From assembly GCA_965237405.1 (NCBI GenBank), contig OZ250139.1, positions 1 to 64,000 on the forward strand: 64,000 bases of DNA, in the 5' to 3' direction. The notes under the pieces were generated by a model. It worked only from the letters and a program-made list of their open reading frames with translations, searched no databases and was not told where the DNA came from. Below are positions 55,076 through 64,000 of the stretch, piece after piece. The stretch is from CAUZIB01 sp963663925 (lineage in GTDB: Bacteria; Acidobacteriota; Vicinamibacteria; Vicinamibacterales; UBA8438). Positions within the stretch are counted from its first letter, which is position 1, and each line of letters starts with the position of its first letter. A program made the position numbers and the translations under genes.

Positions 55076-55747
55076 GTGCTTGTAGTCGAGAACCTCACCA
55101 AGGAGTACCCCACTCCTCGGGGGAACCTGCGGATTCTTTCCGACGTGAGCCTTACACTTGAACGTGGTGACTCCGCGTCGATCGTCGGTCCGTCTGGATG
55201 TGGGAAGAGCACGCTGCTCTATGTGGTTGGCGCGCTGGAGCCTCCGACGTCCGGCACGGTAACCCTCGACGGCGAAAACCCGTTCACGCTGGCCGATCGA
55301 GAGGTCGCGGCCTTCCGCAATACCAGCGTTGGCTTCGTGTTTCAGGACCACCTGCTTCTTCCTCAGTGCACCGTGCTCGAAAACGTTCTGGTGCCGACCC
55401 TCGTGACCGATCCCGACCACGCCGTCGTGGACCGAGCCGTCTGGCTCTTGGAACAGGTCGGCTTGGAAGATCGTAAGGAACACCGTCCGGCCGAGCTATC
55501 GGGCGGCGAGCGACAGCGCGTCGCACTGGCCCGCGCGCTGATCCGTCAGCCGCTCCTGGTGTTGTGCGACGAGCCGACAGGTAATCTCGACCACGATTCG
55601 GCGGAGGTTGTCTCGTCGCTGTTGCTCGAGCTGCACCGAGCACAGAACACGATTCTCGTGGTCGTCACTCACAACACCGAGCTTGCCGAGCGTTGCGGGA
55701 TTCGTTACCGGCTGAATGCGCAGCGCCTCAAGCCCCTGCCTATCTGA
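55076..55747 (+). CDS. ABC transporter ATPase (LolD/MacB type)
   Basis: The 223-residue ATPase has Walker A IVGPSGCGKSTLLYVVG, the Q-loop FVFQDHLLLPQ, the signature ELSGGERQRVALARAL and Walker B LLVLCDEPTGNLDHD, followed by the switch His in VVVTHNTELAERC. The PQCTVLENV segment is typical of the LolD/FtsE/MacB branch. It starts with GTG at 55076 and stands four bases before the FtsX-type permease gene, so the two form one transporter that probably moves lipoproteins or acts as a mechanotransmission unit rather than importing a solute. Confidence 0.94.
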   Translation: MLVVENLTKEYPTPRGNLRILSDVSLTLERGDSASIVGPSGCGKSTLLYVVGALEPPTSGTVTLDGENPFTLADREVAAFRNTSVGFVFQDHLLLPQCTVLENVLVPTLVTDPDHAVVDRAVWLLEQVGLEDRKEHRPAELSGGERQRVALARALIRQPLLVLCDEPTGNLDHDSAEVVSSLLLELHRAQNTILVVVTHNTELAERCGIRYRLNAQRLKPLPI

Positions 55748-55750
55748 GTC

Positions 55751-58700
55751 ATGAGCCTGTTGTCGTTGGTTCGGCGAAGCATCCTGCACTACTGGCAGAC
55801 CAACCTCGCGGTTGTCGCTGGCATCGCCATCGCCGTCGCGGTCTTGGCTGGCGCCATGCTCGTCGGCGTTTCCGTTCAGGCCAGCTTGCGGGCGCTCGCG
55901 CTCGAGCGCCTGGGTGCTGTCGATGTTGTAGTGACGAGCGCTAGGTTCGTAGACGAGTCTTTTGCTGACAGGGTGTTGGCGACCGAGCAAGCGACCACAT
56001 GGTTCGGCGGCGTCGTGCCGATCATCGCGGTCGAAGGGTTTGTGACTCATCAACAAAGCGGTCGGCGCGCGTCGGCCATCCAGGTCTACGGTGTCGACGA
56101 CCGTTTCTGGAGGTTCCACGGCGCCGATCCCGATGAGTTCACGCTCAACCAAGACCGGGTGCTCGTGAGTGAAGGGCTTGCTCGAGAGCTCGACGTCGGT
56201 GTTGACGACACGCTATTGGTGAGGGTCGAGAAACCATCCGCGGTGCCTATTAGCTCGTTGCACGGCCGTCGAGACGATGTTGGGCGGACACTCAGACTTG
56301 GCATCCGCCGCGTACTGGCCACGGCCGAACATGGGGAGTTCTCGTTTCGTCCCCAGCAAGGCTTTGCGCGGTCGGTCTTCGTCTCGCTGACCCGGCTTCA
56401 GCAGGAGATCTCACAGGACGGGAAGGTCAACACGGTTTTGCTGGCCGTGTCCAACACGCAGCGTCTTGGGGACTCGGCCGCGCGGCTCGGTGCGGCCGAA
56501 GTTGCCGTCCGGGAGGTCGCATCACTTGAGGATCTCGGGCTTCGCATCCGCCTGATTCCGAGCCAGGGGGCGTTCTCGGTGGAGGCGGCGGCCGGCTTAA
56601 TTGGCAACGGGACTGCCGACGCGGTCGAACGAACAGCGGAGGTTGTCGGCCTGGAGACCCAGCCGGTGATGACCTATCTTGCGAATGAGATCCGTCACGG
56701 GACGCGCGTGACACCGTATTCGCTGGTCACCGCTCTCGATCTTTCTACGCTTAGCGAGCGCGTCGCTGGTTCTCGGAGTTCGACGTCCGGTGCGATACCC
56801 GTCGTATTGAACGACTGGACCGCCGACGACCTGCAGGCCGAGGTTGGCGACAGGTTGGTACTCGTCTACTACGTCTGGGAGGAGGAGGGGCAACTGACGA
56901 CCCATGAGGCCGAGCTCGAGGTCGCCGACGTCGTGCCGATCGCGGGGGTTGCAGGCGATCCGACGCTTGCCCCTGACTATCCGGGCATTACGGAGGCGAC
57001 TGATGTGGGGGCGTGGGATCCGCCGTTCGAGATTGACCTCGGCCTTATTCGACCTCTGGATGAAGACTACTGGGACGAGCACCGGACGACCCCAAAGGCC
57101 TTTATCTCGCTTGCCGAAGGCCAGCAACTGTGGGACTCCCGGTGGGGCAGCTTGACGTCGATCCGAATGTACCCGGAGTCTGACCTGAACGTGACGGCTG
57201 AGGCGTTCAGCGGCGCCTTCCGGTCCGACCTCGATCCGCTCGAGGTCGGGTTCGTTGCGTATCCGGCACGGGACCTGGCGCTCGAGGCATCGTCCGGAGC
57301 GACCGATTTTGGTCTCTACTTCTTCTACTTCAGTTTCTTCCTTGTGCTATCGGCGTTGCTGCTCGCGAGCCTCTTCTTTCGTTTGGGCGTTGAGCAGCGC
57401 TTGTCCGAGATCGGCGTCCTGCGTGCGGTTGGTTTTTCGCCACGCGCGATTTGGCAAGTCTTCACCGCCGAGGCCGCGGTGGTGTCGGTCGTCGGGAGCG
57501 CCGTCGGTGTGCTTGCGGCCGTTGCCTACGCCGAGCTGATCATGTGGGGGCTTAGTACCTGGTGGGTTGACGCCGTAGGGACGACGCGATTGAGCCTTGC
57601 GGTCTCGCCGCTCGCTTTGGCGATCGGCGCCGGCGGAGGCGTTCTGTCTGCTCTCGGGTCGATCACCGTGACGCTGCGATCGTTGGCTCAGGCGTCGCCG
57701 CGCCGGCTTCTCACCGGCGTTCTCGCGGTTGATACCGAATGGAGCGAGACCCAGCGACGATCGAAGGCCACGCCGGTTGCGGTGCTCTGCTTTGTGTTCG
57801 GTCTCGGTCTGGTTGCTGCCGCGTGGATCGGGTTTCTGGGAATGACGGTGGGGTTCTTTGGTGGCGGTTTGCTCCTGCTAAGCGCCATGCTTGCTGCGGC
57901 TTGGGCATGGCTTCACGGAAGACCGCGCCGACACACGAGTGGACCATGGTCGATCTCCCGGGTCGGGTTTCGCAACGCGACTGCCCGGCCTGGGCGGAGC
58001 GTCCTCTGCATCGCGCTGATCGCTTCGGCGGTATTTATCATCGTCGCGATCGATACTTTTCGTCGGGAGGGTGGTAACAACATTGGGGATCCGCGCTCGG
58101 GCACCGGCGGATACGCGCTGCTGGCTGACACGCTGCTCCCGATTGCACACGATCTATCGACATCGGATGGACGCGCCGCCCTCATCGTAAGCGATCTGTA
58201 CGAGGCCGGTGGCGCGCTCGAGGGGGTCACGCTGACTCGCTTTCGTGTGCGACCCGGTGAGGACGCAAGCTGCTTAAACCTGTACCAGGCCAAGGATCCG
58301 CGTATCCTGGCACCGACCGAAGCGTTCATTTCTGCTGGGCGCTTCTCGTTTTCGACGAGCGTAGCGGAAACCATCGAGGAGGAAGCGAACCCTTGGCGCC
58401 TGCTCAATCGCCAGTTTGACGACGGTGCGATTCCGGCGATTGCCGACGCGACATCGTTGCGCTACGTGCTGCATCTCGCGGTGGGAGACGACTTCGTGCT
58501 TAACCGAGACACCGAGCGGCCTATTCGGCTTCGGATCGTCGCGGCCCTCGCCGACAGCATCTTTCAGCGCGAGCTCATCATCGGTGAACGTCAGTTTGAG
58601 CGCGTGTTTCCGGACTACGACGGGTATCGGTTCTTCTTGGTCGACGCTGCAGCAGAGCGCACGGGCCCGGTGACCGCGGCGCTCGAAGATCGCCTTGCTG

Positions 58701-59143
58701 ATTTCGGATTAGACGTTGTCTCCGCCGATGAGCGGCTTGCGTCGTTTCATCGTGTCGAGAACACATACTTGGCGACGTTCCAGACGCTCGGCGGCCTTGG
58801 GTTGATTCTCGGAACGCTCGGACTGGGCGCCGTGTTGCTTCGCAACGTTCTCGAGCGTCGGCGCGAGCTGGCGCTTTTGCGTGCGGTTGGCTATAACGCA
58901 GGCCACGTGTCATTGATGGTGTTGGCTGAAAATGCGTTTCTTCTATTTGCCGGGCTGTTCGCGGGGACCATGTGTTCGCTGATCGCGATCGCTCCGGCGT
59001 GGTTGGAGCGAGGAAGCGGGGTGCCAATCGTCTCTCTGGCGGGCCTGCTATTCAGCGTCGTGGCGGCTGGGCTGTCGGCGTCGCTCGCAGCGACGATTGT
59101 GGCGGTGCGGTCACCGCTGCTCCAGGCGTTGCGCACCGAGTGA
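55751..59143 (+). CDS. Large FtsX-family ABC permease
   Basis: The 1130-residue permease has an N-terminal membrane helix (LAVVAGIAIAVAVLAGAMLV), a large external domain (about 50-520), an FtsX membrane block with LRAVGFSPRAIWQVF, a further pair of helices near 690 (WIGFLGMTVGFFGGGLLLLS), a second external domain (760-1000) and a C-terminal FtsX block with LALLRAVGYNAGHVSLMVLA. It thus combines two MacB-like half-permeases in one chain and would pair as a single subunit with the ATPase before it. The substrate is unknown; lipoproteins or envelope signals are typical for the family. The frame is intact over 3.4 kb. Confidence 0.92.
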   Translation: MSLLSLVRRSILHYWQTNLAVVAGIAIAVAVLAGAMLVGVSVQASLRALALERLGAVDVVVTSARFVDESFADRVLATEQATTWFGGVVPIIAVEGFVTHQQSGRRASAIQVYGVDDRFWRFHGADPDEFTLNQDRVLVSEGLARELDVGVDDTLLVRVEKPSAVPISSLHGRRDDVGRTLRLGIRRVLATAEHGEFSFRPQQGFARSVFVSLTRLQQEISQDGKVNTVLLAVSNTQRLGDSAARLGAAEVAVREVASLEDLGLRIRLIPSQGAFSVEAAAGLIGNGTADAVERTAEVVGLETQPVMTYLANEIRHGTRVTPYSLVTALDLSTLSERVAGSRSSTSGAIPVVLNDWTADDLQAEVGDRLVLVYYVWEEEGQLTTHEAELEVADVVPIAGVAGDPTLAPDYPGITEATDVGAWDPPFEIDLGLIRPLDEDYWDEHRTTPKAFISLAEGQQLWDSRWGSLTSIRMYPESDLNVTAEAFSGAFRSDLDPLEVGFVAYPARDLALEASSGATDFGLYFFYFSFFLVLSALLLASLFFRLGVEQRLSEIGVLRAVGFSPRAIWQVFTAEAAVVSVVGSAVGVLAAVAYAELIMWGLSTWWVDAVGTTRLSLAVSPLALAIGAGGGVLSALGSITVTLRSLAQASPRRLLTGVLAVDTEWSETQRRSKATPVAVLCFVFGLGLVAAAWIGFLGMTVGFFGGGLLLLSAMLAAAWAWLHGRPRRHTSGPWSISRVGFRNATARPGRSVLCIALIASAVFIIVAIDTFRREGGNNIGDPRSGTGGYALLADTLLPIAHDLSTSDGRAALIVSDLYEAGGALEGVTLTRFRVRPGEDASCLNLYQAKDPRILAPTEAFISAGRFSFSTSVAETIEEEANPWRLLNRQFDDGAIPAIADATSLRYVLHLAVGDDFVLNRDTERPIRLRIVAALADSIFQRELIIGERQFERVFPDYDGYRFFLVDAAAERTGPVTAALEDRLADFGLDVVSADERLASFHRVENTYLATFQTLGGLGLILGTLGLGAVLLRNVLERRRELALLRAVGYNAGHVSLMVLAENAFLLFAGLFAGTMCSLIAIAPAWLERGSGVPIVSLAGLLFSVVAAGLSASLAATIVAVRSPLLQALRTE

Positions 59144-59169
59144 CCGTTTATCCGAGAGATCTGCTCCAA

Positions 59170-61242
59170 ATGCCAGCTCCCGAAGCCCCGAAGCGCCGCC
59201 ATCGTCTAGAAGCCCACAACGACGTCCGAATCGACGACTACTACTGGCTGCGTGAGCGCAACGACCCTCAGGTGCATGCATACCTCGAGGCGGAAAACAG
59301 TTACGTGGACGAAAGCTTGGGCCACACTCGTGAGCTGCAGGCAGAGCTATTCGACGAGATTAAAGGACGGATCAAGCAGACCGACGTGTCGGTGCCGTAT
59401 CGCGAAGAAACATATCGGTATTACTGGCGGTACGAGGACGGCAAGGAGTATCCCGTTCACTGCCGCCAGCCGCTGAGCAGTGAGGTCGAGCAAGTTGTGC
59501 TCGATGTCAACCGCCTCGCCTTCGGACACGAGTACTGCGACGTTGGCACGTTCGTCATTAGTCCTGACGAGCACTTCGTTGCCTATGCCATCGACACGGT
59601 CGGTCGTCGCCAATACGACATTCGCTTCAGCGATTTGGCGACCGGTGAGGCGCTTCCGGACGTGATTCCAAGCGTGACCGCCAATTGCGTGTGGGCCAGT
59701 GACAGTCGCACGCTTCTGTACGCCCGGCAACACCCCACGACGTTGCGGTCCCACCAAGTGTGTCGGCACGTGCTGGGACACGATGTGTCAGCGGATCAAT
59801 TGGTGTTCGAGGAGGCGGACGAGATGTTCGTGTGCGGCGTGAGAAAGAGCCGTTCCAAGCGCTACATCCTGATCGGCAGCTATCACACGCTGACAACCGA
59901 GTATCGCGTGTTGGATGCCCAACAGCCTGACGGTTGCCCATGGGTGTTCGAGAGTCGGCAGTCGGGTCACGAGTATCACATCGACCACTACCACGACCGT
60001 TTCTTCATCCGGTCGAATGCCAATGCCACGAACTTCCGTTTACTGGCTGTCGATCATTCGCCCGAAGCTGGGCCGGACGATCGCCACTTGTCGCGGGAGC
60101 GGTGGCGCGAGATCGTGGCGCATCGAGACGGCGTCTTGCTCGAAACATTCGAGTTGTTTCGTGATCACCTGGTGACACAAGAGCGAGCCGATGGTCTTGT
60201 GCAGTTACGCGTTCGTCCCTGGGGCGGTGATGCAGAGCACGCCGTCGAGTTTCCCGAACCTGTCTACGAGGCCTTCATCGATGCCCATAACAAGGAACCC
60301 GACACGAGTGTGCTCCGGTTTGGTTACAGCTCGTTGACTACCCCCGAGTCCGATTACGACTACGACATGGTCACGCGCGAGCGGACGCTGCTCAAGCGTG
60401 AGGAAGTCTTAGGCGAGTTCGATCGCGCGAATTACCGAACGGAGCGTGTGTTCGCAACCGCATCCGACGGCGTGCAGGTCCCCATCTCGCTGGTCGCGAG
60501 ACGCCAAACTCCGCGTGATGGCAGCAGCCCTCTACTGCTCATTGGCTACGGGTCGTACGGAATCAGCACGAACGCCGGGTTTCGATCGCCCAGGCTGAGC
60601 CTTCTGGACCGAGGGTTTACGTTTGCGATCGCGCACGTCCGTGGCGGTCAGGAACTGGGTCGACAGTGGTACGATGACGGAAGGTTAATGAACAAGAAGA
60701 ACACGTTTACCGATTTCATTGCCTGTGCCGAGCAGTTGGTGGCGGATCGCTATACGTCACCCAGTCGGCTATTTGCGATGGGTGGAAGTGCCGGCGGGCT
60801 CCTGATGGGGGCCGTCGTGAACATGCGACCGGACCTGTTTAACGGTGTTATCGCGCAGGTTCCGTTCGTCGATGTCGTGACGACCATGCTCGACGAAAGC
60901 ATCCCGCTGACGACCGGAGAGTACGACGAGTGGGGCGATCCCAACGACCCGGATGCGTATCAATACATTAAGTCCTACTCGCCCTACGACAACGTCACGA
61001 CGCAGACTTATCCGCATATGTTGGTCATGACCGGTCTCCACGACTCGCAGGTCCAGTACTGGGAGTCGGCGAAATGGGTTGCGAAGCTGCGGGCCCTAAG
61101 GACCGACAACCATATCCTGGTGCTGAAGACGAACATGGACGCCGGTCACGGTGGTTCTTCGGCTCGATATGAGCGATACCGGGAGACCGCACTGCAATAT
61201 GCTTTTCTCATCGATCGTGCTGGCGGCATCGGGCACGGCTGA
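59170..61242 (+). CDS. Prolyl oligopeptidase family serine peptidase (oligopeptidase B type)
   Basis: The 690-residue protein has an N-terminal beta-propeller (starting HNDVRIDDYYWLRERNDP) and a C-terminal alpha/beta hydrolase domain. The catalytic Ser is in AMGGSAGGLLMGAVVN, the Asp in MTGLHDSQVQYWESAKW and the His in DAGHGGSSARYERY. The order and length match oligopeptidase B (S9A), which cuts after basic residues in short peptides. No signal peptide is seen, so it is probably cytoplasmic. ATG at 59170 is used; a GTG at 59140 overlapping the permease stop would add ten residues. Confidence 0.92.
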   Translation: MPAPEAPKRRHRLEAHNDVRIDDYYWLRERNDPQVHAYLEAENSYVDESLGHTRELQAELFDEIKGRIKQTDVSVPYREETYRYYWRYEDGKEYPVHCRQPLSSEVEQVVLDVNRLAFGHEYCDVGTFVISPDEHFVAYAIDTVGRRQYDIRFSDLATGEALPDVIPSVTANCVWASDSRTLLYARQHPTTLRSHQVCRHVLGHDVSADQLVFEEADEMFVCGVRKSRSKRYILIGSYHTLTTEYRVLDAQQPDGCPWVFESRQSGHEYHIDHYHDRFFIRSNANATNFRLLAVDHSPEAGPDDRHLSRERWREIVAHRDGVLLETFELFRDHLVTQERADGLVQLRVRPWGGDAEHAVEFPEPVYEAFIDAHNKEPDTSVLRFGYSSLTTPESDYDYDMVTRERTLLKREEVLGEFDRANYRTERVFATASDGVQVPISLVARRQTPRDGSSPLLLIGYGSYGISTNAGFRSPRLSLLDRGFTFAIAHVRGGQELGRQWYDDGRLMNKKNTFTDFIACAEQLVADRYTSPSRLFAMGGSAGGLLMGAVVNMRPDLFNGVIAQVPFVDVVTTMLDESIPLTTGEYDEWGDPNDPDAYQYIKSYSPYDNVTTQTYPHMLVMTGLHDSQVQYWESAKWVAKLRALRTDNHILVLKTNMDAGHGGSSARYERYRETALQYAFLIDRAGGIGHG

Positions 61243-61289
61243 TCGTGCGAGTGCTCCAAAGATTTGATCTACGATGAGGTACCGTCGCG

Positions 61290-62576
61290 ATGATTTTCAA
61301 GTTTTGGATCGTACCGGTTGAGATCGGCGCAGTGATCATCGCCATCGCGATGACGTTATCGATGTCAGTCGTTTCAGCCGAGGATTGGCCGAATTGGCGC
61401 GGCCCGAATCGTGACGGGCGGAGCACCGAGTCGGTTCCGGTAGCGTGGGACACAGAAACCAACGTTGCCTGGAAGCTCGAGATGCCGGAGTGGAGCGGCT
61501 CCACGCCGGTGATCTGGGGTGATCGGATCTTCCTCAACGTCGCCGATGGCGAGAACCTGGAATTGTGGTGTCTCGACCGCGAGGCACGGCCCCTGTGGAA
61601 GCGGTTCCTGAGCGCGGGTAATCATCGCGAGCGCAAGCAGAACATGTCGTCGCCATCACCGGTGACCGACGGCCAACATGTTTGGGTCATGACGGGGACC
61701 GGCGTCATAAGAGCTTTTGACTTCGACGGGCAGGAGCTCTGGATGCGTAGCATCCAGGCTGACTACGGCCCGTTCGGCCTGAACTGGGGTTATGCCTCCT
61801 CACCGTTGCTCCACGATGGAGCCCTCTACGTTCAGGTGTTGCACGGCATGCGGACTGACGATCCGTCATACATACTTCGAATAGCCGCCGCTACGGGCGA
61901 GACGGTGTGGCGAGTCGAGCGGCCAACAGAGGCGATCCGCGAATCGCCCGATTCCTACACGACGCCAACGCTGGTCGAATACCAGGGAACCACCGAGGTT
62001 GTTGTGACAGGTGGTGACGCCGTGACGGGACATGACCCGCAAACGGGGCGGGAACTCTGGCGGGCAGATGGGTTGAACCCCACACGGAACACCATGTATC
62101 GACTGGTGGCGTCGCCCATCGTGACGAATGACATCATCATCGCGCCGACCCGAGTCCGTCCGCTCTTGGCCCTGCGGGCCGGCGGTCGCGGTGACGTCCT
62201 TGAGTCGCACGTCATCTGGCGCGCGGACAATGGCCCCGACGTACCGACGCCGGTCACAGACGGAACCTATCTCTACATCGTCAACGACCAAGGGATCGTG
62301 TTTGTGCACGAGGTCCAGACCGGCGAACTGGTGTATGGTCGGCAGCGTCTCCGACCTGGTACGTACAGCGCATCGCCGGTGATCGCTGACGGAAAGATCT
62401 ACGTAACGAACGAGCGCGGCCTGACATCGGTTTTCAGTGCGGGCCCGGAGTTCGAGATTCTTTCTGAGAATCCGCTGAACGACTACGTCTTGAGCTCGCC
62501 GGCGATCTCCGATGGGCAGATCTTTATTCGGACGGCCCAGTATCTCTATGCGATCGGTGACCGTCGCGTCGACTGA
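61290..62576 (+). CDS. Exported PQQ-propeller-like protein
   Basis: The 428-residue protein has an N-terminal signal peptide (VEIGAVIIAIAMTLSMSVVS, cleavage near SAED) and then a beta-propeller of PQQ-type blades. Repeated units include EDWPNWRGPNRDGRSTES, SGSTPVIWGDRIFLNV and YSASPVIADGKIYVTNERG. The DWPNWRGPNRDG opening is common in propellers of Acidobacteria and Planctomycetes that mostly lack PQQ-binding residues, so a structural or binding role outside the cell is as likely as a dehydrogenase. No partner enzyme is encoded beside it. Confidence 0.88.
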   Translation: MIFKFWIVPVEIGAVIIAIAMTLSMSVVSAEDWPNWRGPNRDGRSTESVPVAWDTETNVAWKLEMPEWSGSTPVIWGDRIFLNVADGENLELWCLDREARPLWKRFLSAGNHRERKQNMSSPSPVTDGQHVWVMTGTGVIRAFDFDGQELWMRSIQADYGPFGLNWGYASSPLLHDGALYVQVLHGMRTDDPSYILRIAAATGETVWRVERPTEAIRESPDSYTTPTLVEYQGTTEVVVTGGDAVTGHDPQTGRELWRADGLNPTRNTMYRLVASPIVTNDIIIAPTRVRPLLALRAGGRGDVLESHVIWRADNGPDVPTPVTDGTYLYIVNDQGIVFVHEVQTGELVYGRQRLRPGTYSASPVIADGKIYVTNERGLTSVFSAGPEFEILSENPLNDYVLSSPAISDGQIFIRTAQYLYAIGDRRVD

Positions 62577-62634
62577 CCCTTTGACGGCACCCAGAACGTT
62601 ACCGAGCCAGTTTAGTCGATGAGCCAATGAATCA

Positions 62635-62868
62635 ATGAAGCGTTGGTTGCTGGGCGTCTCCGTCGTCGGACTGTATCTCCTCCATCAGGACACGTGGTTT
62701 TAGCTCACGGCACGCCCGCTGGTCTTTGGTTTCCTTCCGATCGGACTCTTCTATCACGTCGTCTACTCGGTGGTGGTGGCTGGACTGATGGTCGTACTTG
62801 TCCGTTATGCTTGGCCCGCCGAGCTGGAACTCAAGTCTGAACGTGACTCAGACGAGTCCAGCCGATGA
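62635..62868 (+). pseudogene. DUF3311 small membrane protein with internal TAG
   Basis: From ATG 62635 one frame runs to TGA 62866-62868 and encodes a DUF3311 protein of 77 codons. It is interrupted only by TAG at 62701-62703 between LLHQDTWF and LTARPLVFGFLPIGLFYH. In the family, Trp is usual at or next to this point, so TGG to TAG is the likely change. The second half has the membrane helix HVVYSVVVAGLMVVLVRYAW. DUF3311 genes usually precede SSS transporter genes, as here (ATGA overlap), and may encode a small subunit. Confidence 0.8.
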
Positions 62869-64000
62869 TTCCGGCGCTGGTTGTCTTCGCGTACCTCGGT
62901 ATCGTCCTCTACATCGGGATCTTTGCGTTTCGTCGGTTCGATCAGCAGTCGGTGGAAGGGTACTTCCTGGCTGGTCGATCGCTGGGACCAGCCGTGTTCC
63001 TGCTCTCGCTGTTCGGTACCAACATGACGGCAGTTACGATCCTGGGTTCAGCGGGTCATGCGTTTTCGGACGGGATTGTGACGTTCGGCCTGATGGCGTC
63101 GTCGTCGGCGATCGTTATTCCCGTACTGCTCTTCTTCATCGGCACCCGCATGTGGGCATTGGGCAAGCGACATGGGTTTATGACTCCAGTGCAGATGTTT
63201 CGGGATCGGTGGGAGTGTGGTCACATCGGCACGTTGATCTTCGCGCTGCAGGCCGCCCTTCTGGTTCCGTACATCATTATCGCGGTGATGGGTGGAGGGA
63301 CCACGTTGAACGCAGTGAGTGGCGGTGTGGTACCCGTACTGGCTTGGCGGATTGGTCGTTGCGCTGGTCGTTATGAGCTACGTGTTCTTCGGCGGCATGC
63401 GGGGGACGGCGCTCGTCAACACGTACCAAACCGTTCTCTTTTTAACGTTCGGCGCGACGGCGCTCATATTGATCAGTTCGAGCATCGGCGGCTACTCGCA
63501 GGCCATGGAGCGGCTGCTTAGCGATGAGACTACCGCGATGTTGTTCACCTGAGAGCGCATGCAGGTTTCAGACCGGTCGCGCGTTCGTGGTGCTCATTGC
63601 CGGGGTGGCGTATGTTATTGCGCTCGAGGCGCCAGCCGGCATCTTTAATCTCGCAGTGCAGTACGCCTTTTCGGGCTTCTCATCGCTGTTTCTGCTGTTG
63701 GTCGGTGCCCTGTTCTGGCGTCGAAGCACCAAATGGGATGCGCTCGCCGTCACCGTGTGGACAGCGGCAAGCATGGTGGCGGTTGCCATCTTTCAGGCGG
63801 TCGAGCCTGCGACACCGCCTGGTACCGTTCTATCGATGTGGGTCGTTGGGGGAGTCGACATTATCACTCGAAATCCCGGGGGGACGGACGTGCTCGGGTT
63901 TATGCCTGTGGTGCCAATGACGCTGATATCGGCCGCGCTCATGGTCGTCGTGTCCGCGTGCACTCCGAAGCCGAGTCGGGCTACCGTGTCACGGTACTTT
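62865..64000 (+). pseudogene. Sodium:solute symporter (SSS), broken and running off the window
   Basis: The first 150 codons from ATG 62865 are a normal SSS N terminus (VEGYFLAGRSLGPAVFLLSL, FGTNMTAVTILGSAGHAF). A frameshift near 63320-63350 moves the match to the next frame (WLGGLVVALVVMSYVFFGGM, ALVNTYQTVLFLTFGATAL). That frame ends at TGA 63550-63552 where Arg is expected before ERM. From about 63566 a third frame continues with FQTGRAFVVLIAGVAYVIAL and FSGFSSLFLLLVGALFW, which belongs to a much later part of the family, so several helices are deleted. The frame is open to the window edge. Substrate unknown. Confidence 0.82.

Noticed and set aside
54395..55483. Long minus-strand ORF of 362 codons
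   Set aside because: It lies opposite the LuxC-like reductase and the ABC ATPase, whose motifs are unmistakable; its translation has no recognisable domain.

Overview
The window comes from a GC-rich free-living-type bacterium. The gene families present (DUF3311/SSS pairs, secreted alkaline-phosphatase-superfamily proteins, a Gcw_chp-type porin, a SEC-C microprotein, PQQ-propeller and oligopeptidase genes) fit Acidobacteriota, perhaps a marine or host-associated Vicinamibacteria relative. That placement is inference from gene content; no rRNA or tRNA gene is visible to confirm it.

Layout. 1-2.9 kb: the end of a yjbQ-like gene and three damaged genes (cupredoxin fragment, gamma-glutamyltransferase with an internal TAG, truncated HD protein). 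3.1-5.9 kb: iron uptake, with a sigma70-like promoter, a Fur-like operator, a fused feoA-feoB gene and a tiny Cys-rich partner. 6.0-10.8 kb: an ArsR-HTH/methyltransferase fusion with a 26-bp palindrome over its start codon, followed by metH. 11.5-16.5 kb: a TrmH-type RNA methyltransferase and a lysine/diaminopimelate operon dapB-dapA-dapD-dapE-tag. 16.6-19.2 kb: quinone oxidoreductase, SEC-C microprotein, aldo/keto reductase. 19.5-34 kb: nitrogen assimilation, with glnD, a wrecked glnB and glnA, a porin, and LysR-gltB-gltD followed by a GAF/sigma54 activator. 34-39.5 kb: a sulfate-reduction operon (cysH, siroheme genes, sulfite reductase, a conserved unknown). 39.5-45.6 kb: an envelope operon of a sulfotransferase, two AP-superfamily enzymes, a small RHH-like protein and a YidC/EMC3-shaped membrane protein. 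45.6-50.6 kb: cysQ, fused SAT/APS kinase, DUF4202, a BASS transporter, an SDR. 50.6-64 kb: two more pseudogenes around a pterin dehydratase, a LuxE-like/DUF4399/LuxC-like trio, an ABC/FtsX exporter, an oligopeptidase, a PQQ propeller protein and a broken DUF3311/SSS pair.

The most notable element is an apparent cysteine-sensing attenuator before cysH on the minus strand. A near-consensus promoter is followed within a few bases by a 36-codon leader ORF with five consecutive Cys codons. A 9-bp GC-rich hairpin with a T-tract follows, then cysH. A C-run in the leader could pair with the G-run of the terminator stem and act as antiterminator. This would couple sulfate reduction to charged tRNA-Cys.

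The second theme is gene decay. About eleven genes in 64 kb carry internal stop codons, frameshifts or deletions, while long genes such as gltB, metH, glnD and the FtsX permease stay open. Where the ancestral residue can be guessed, the stops look like C-to-T or G-to-A changes at Trp, Arg or Gln codons. This suggests real, recent pseudogene formation rather than random indel error or codon reassignment.
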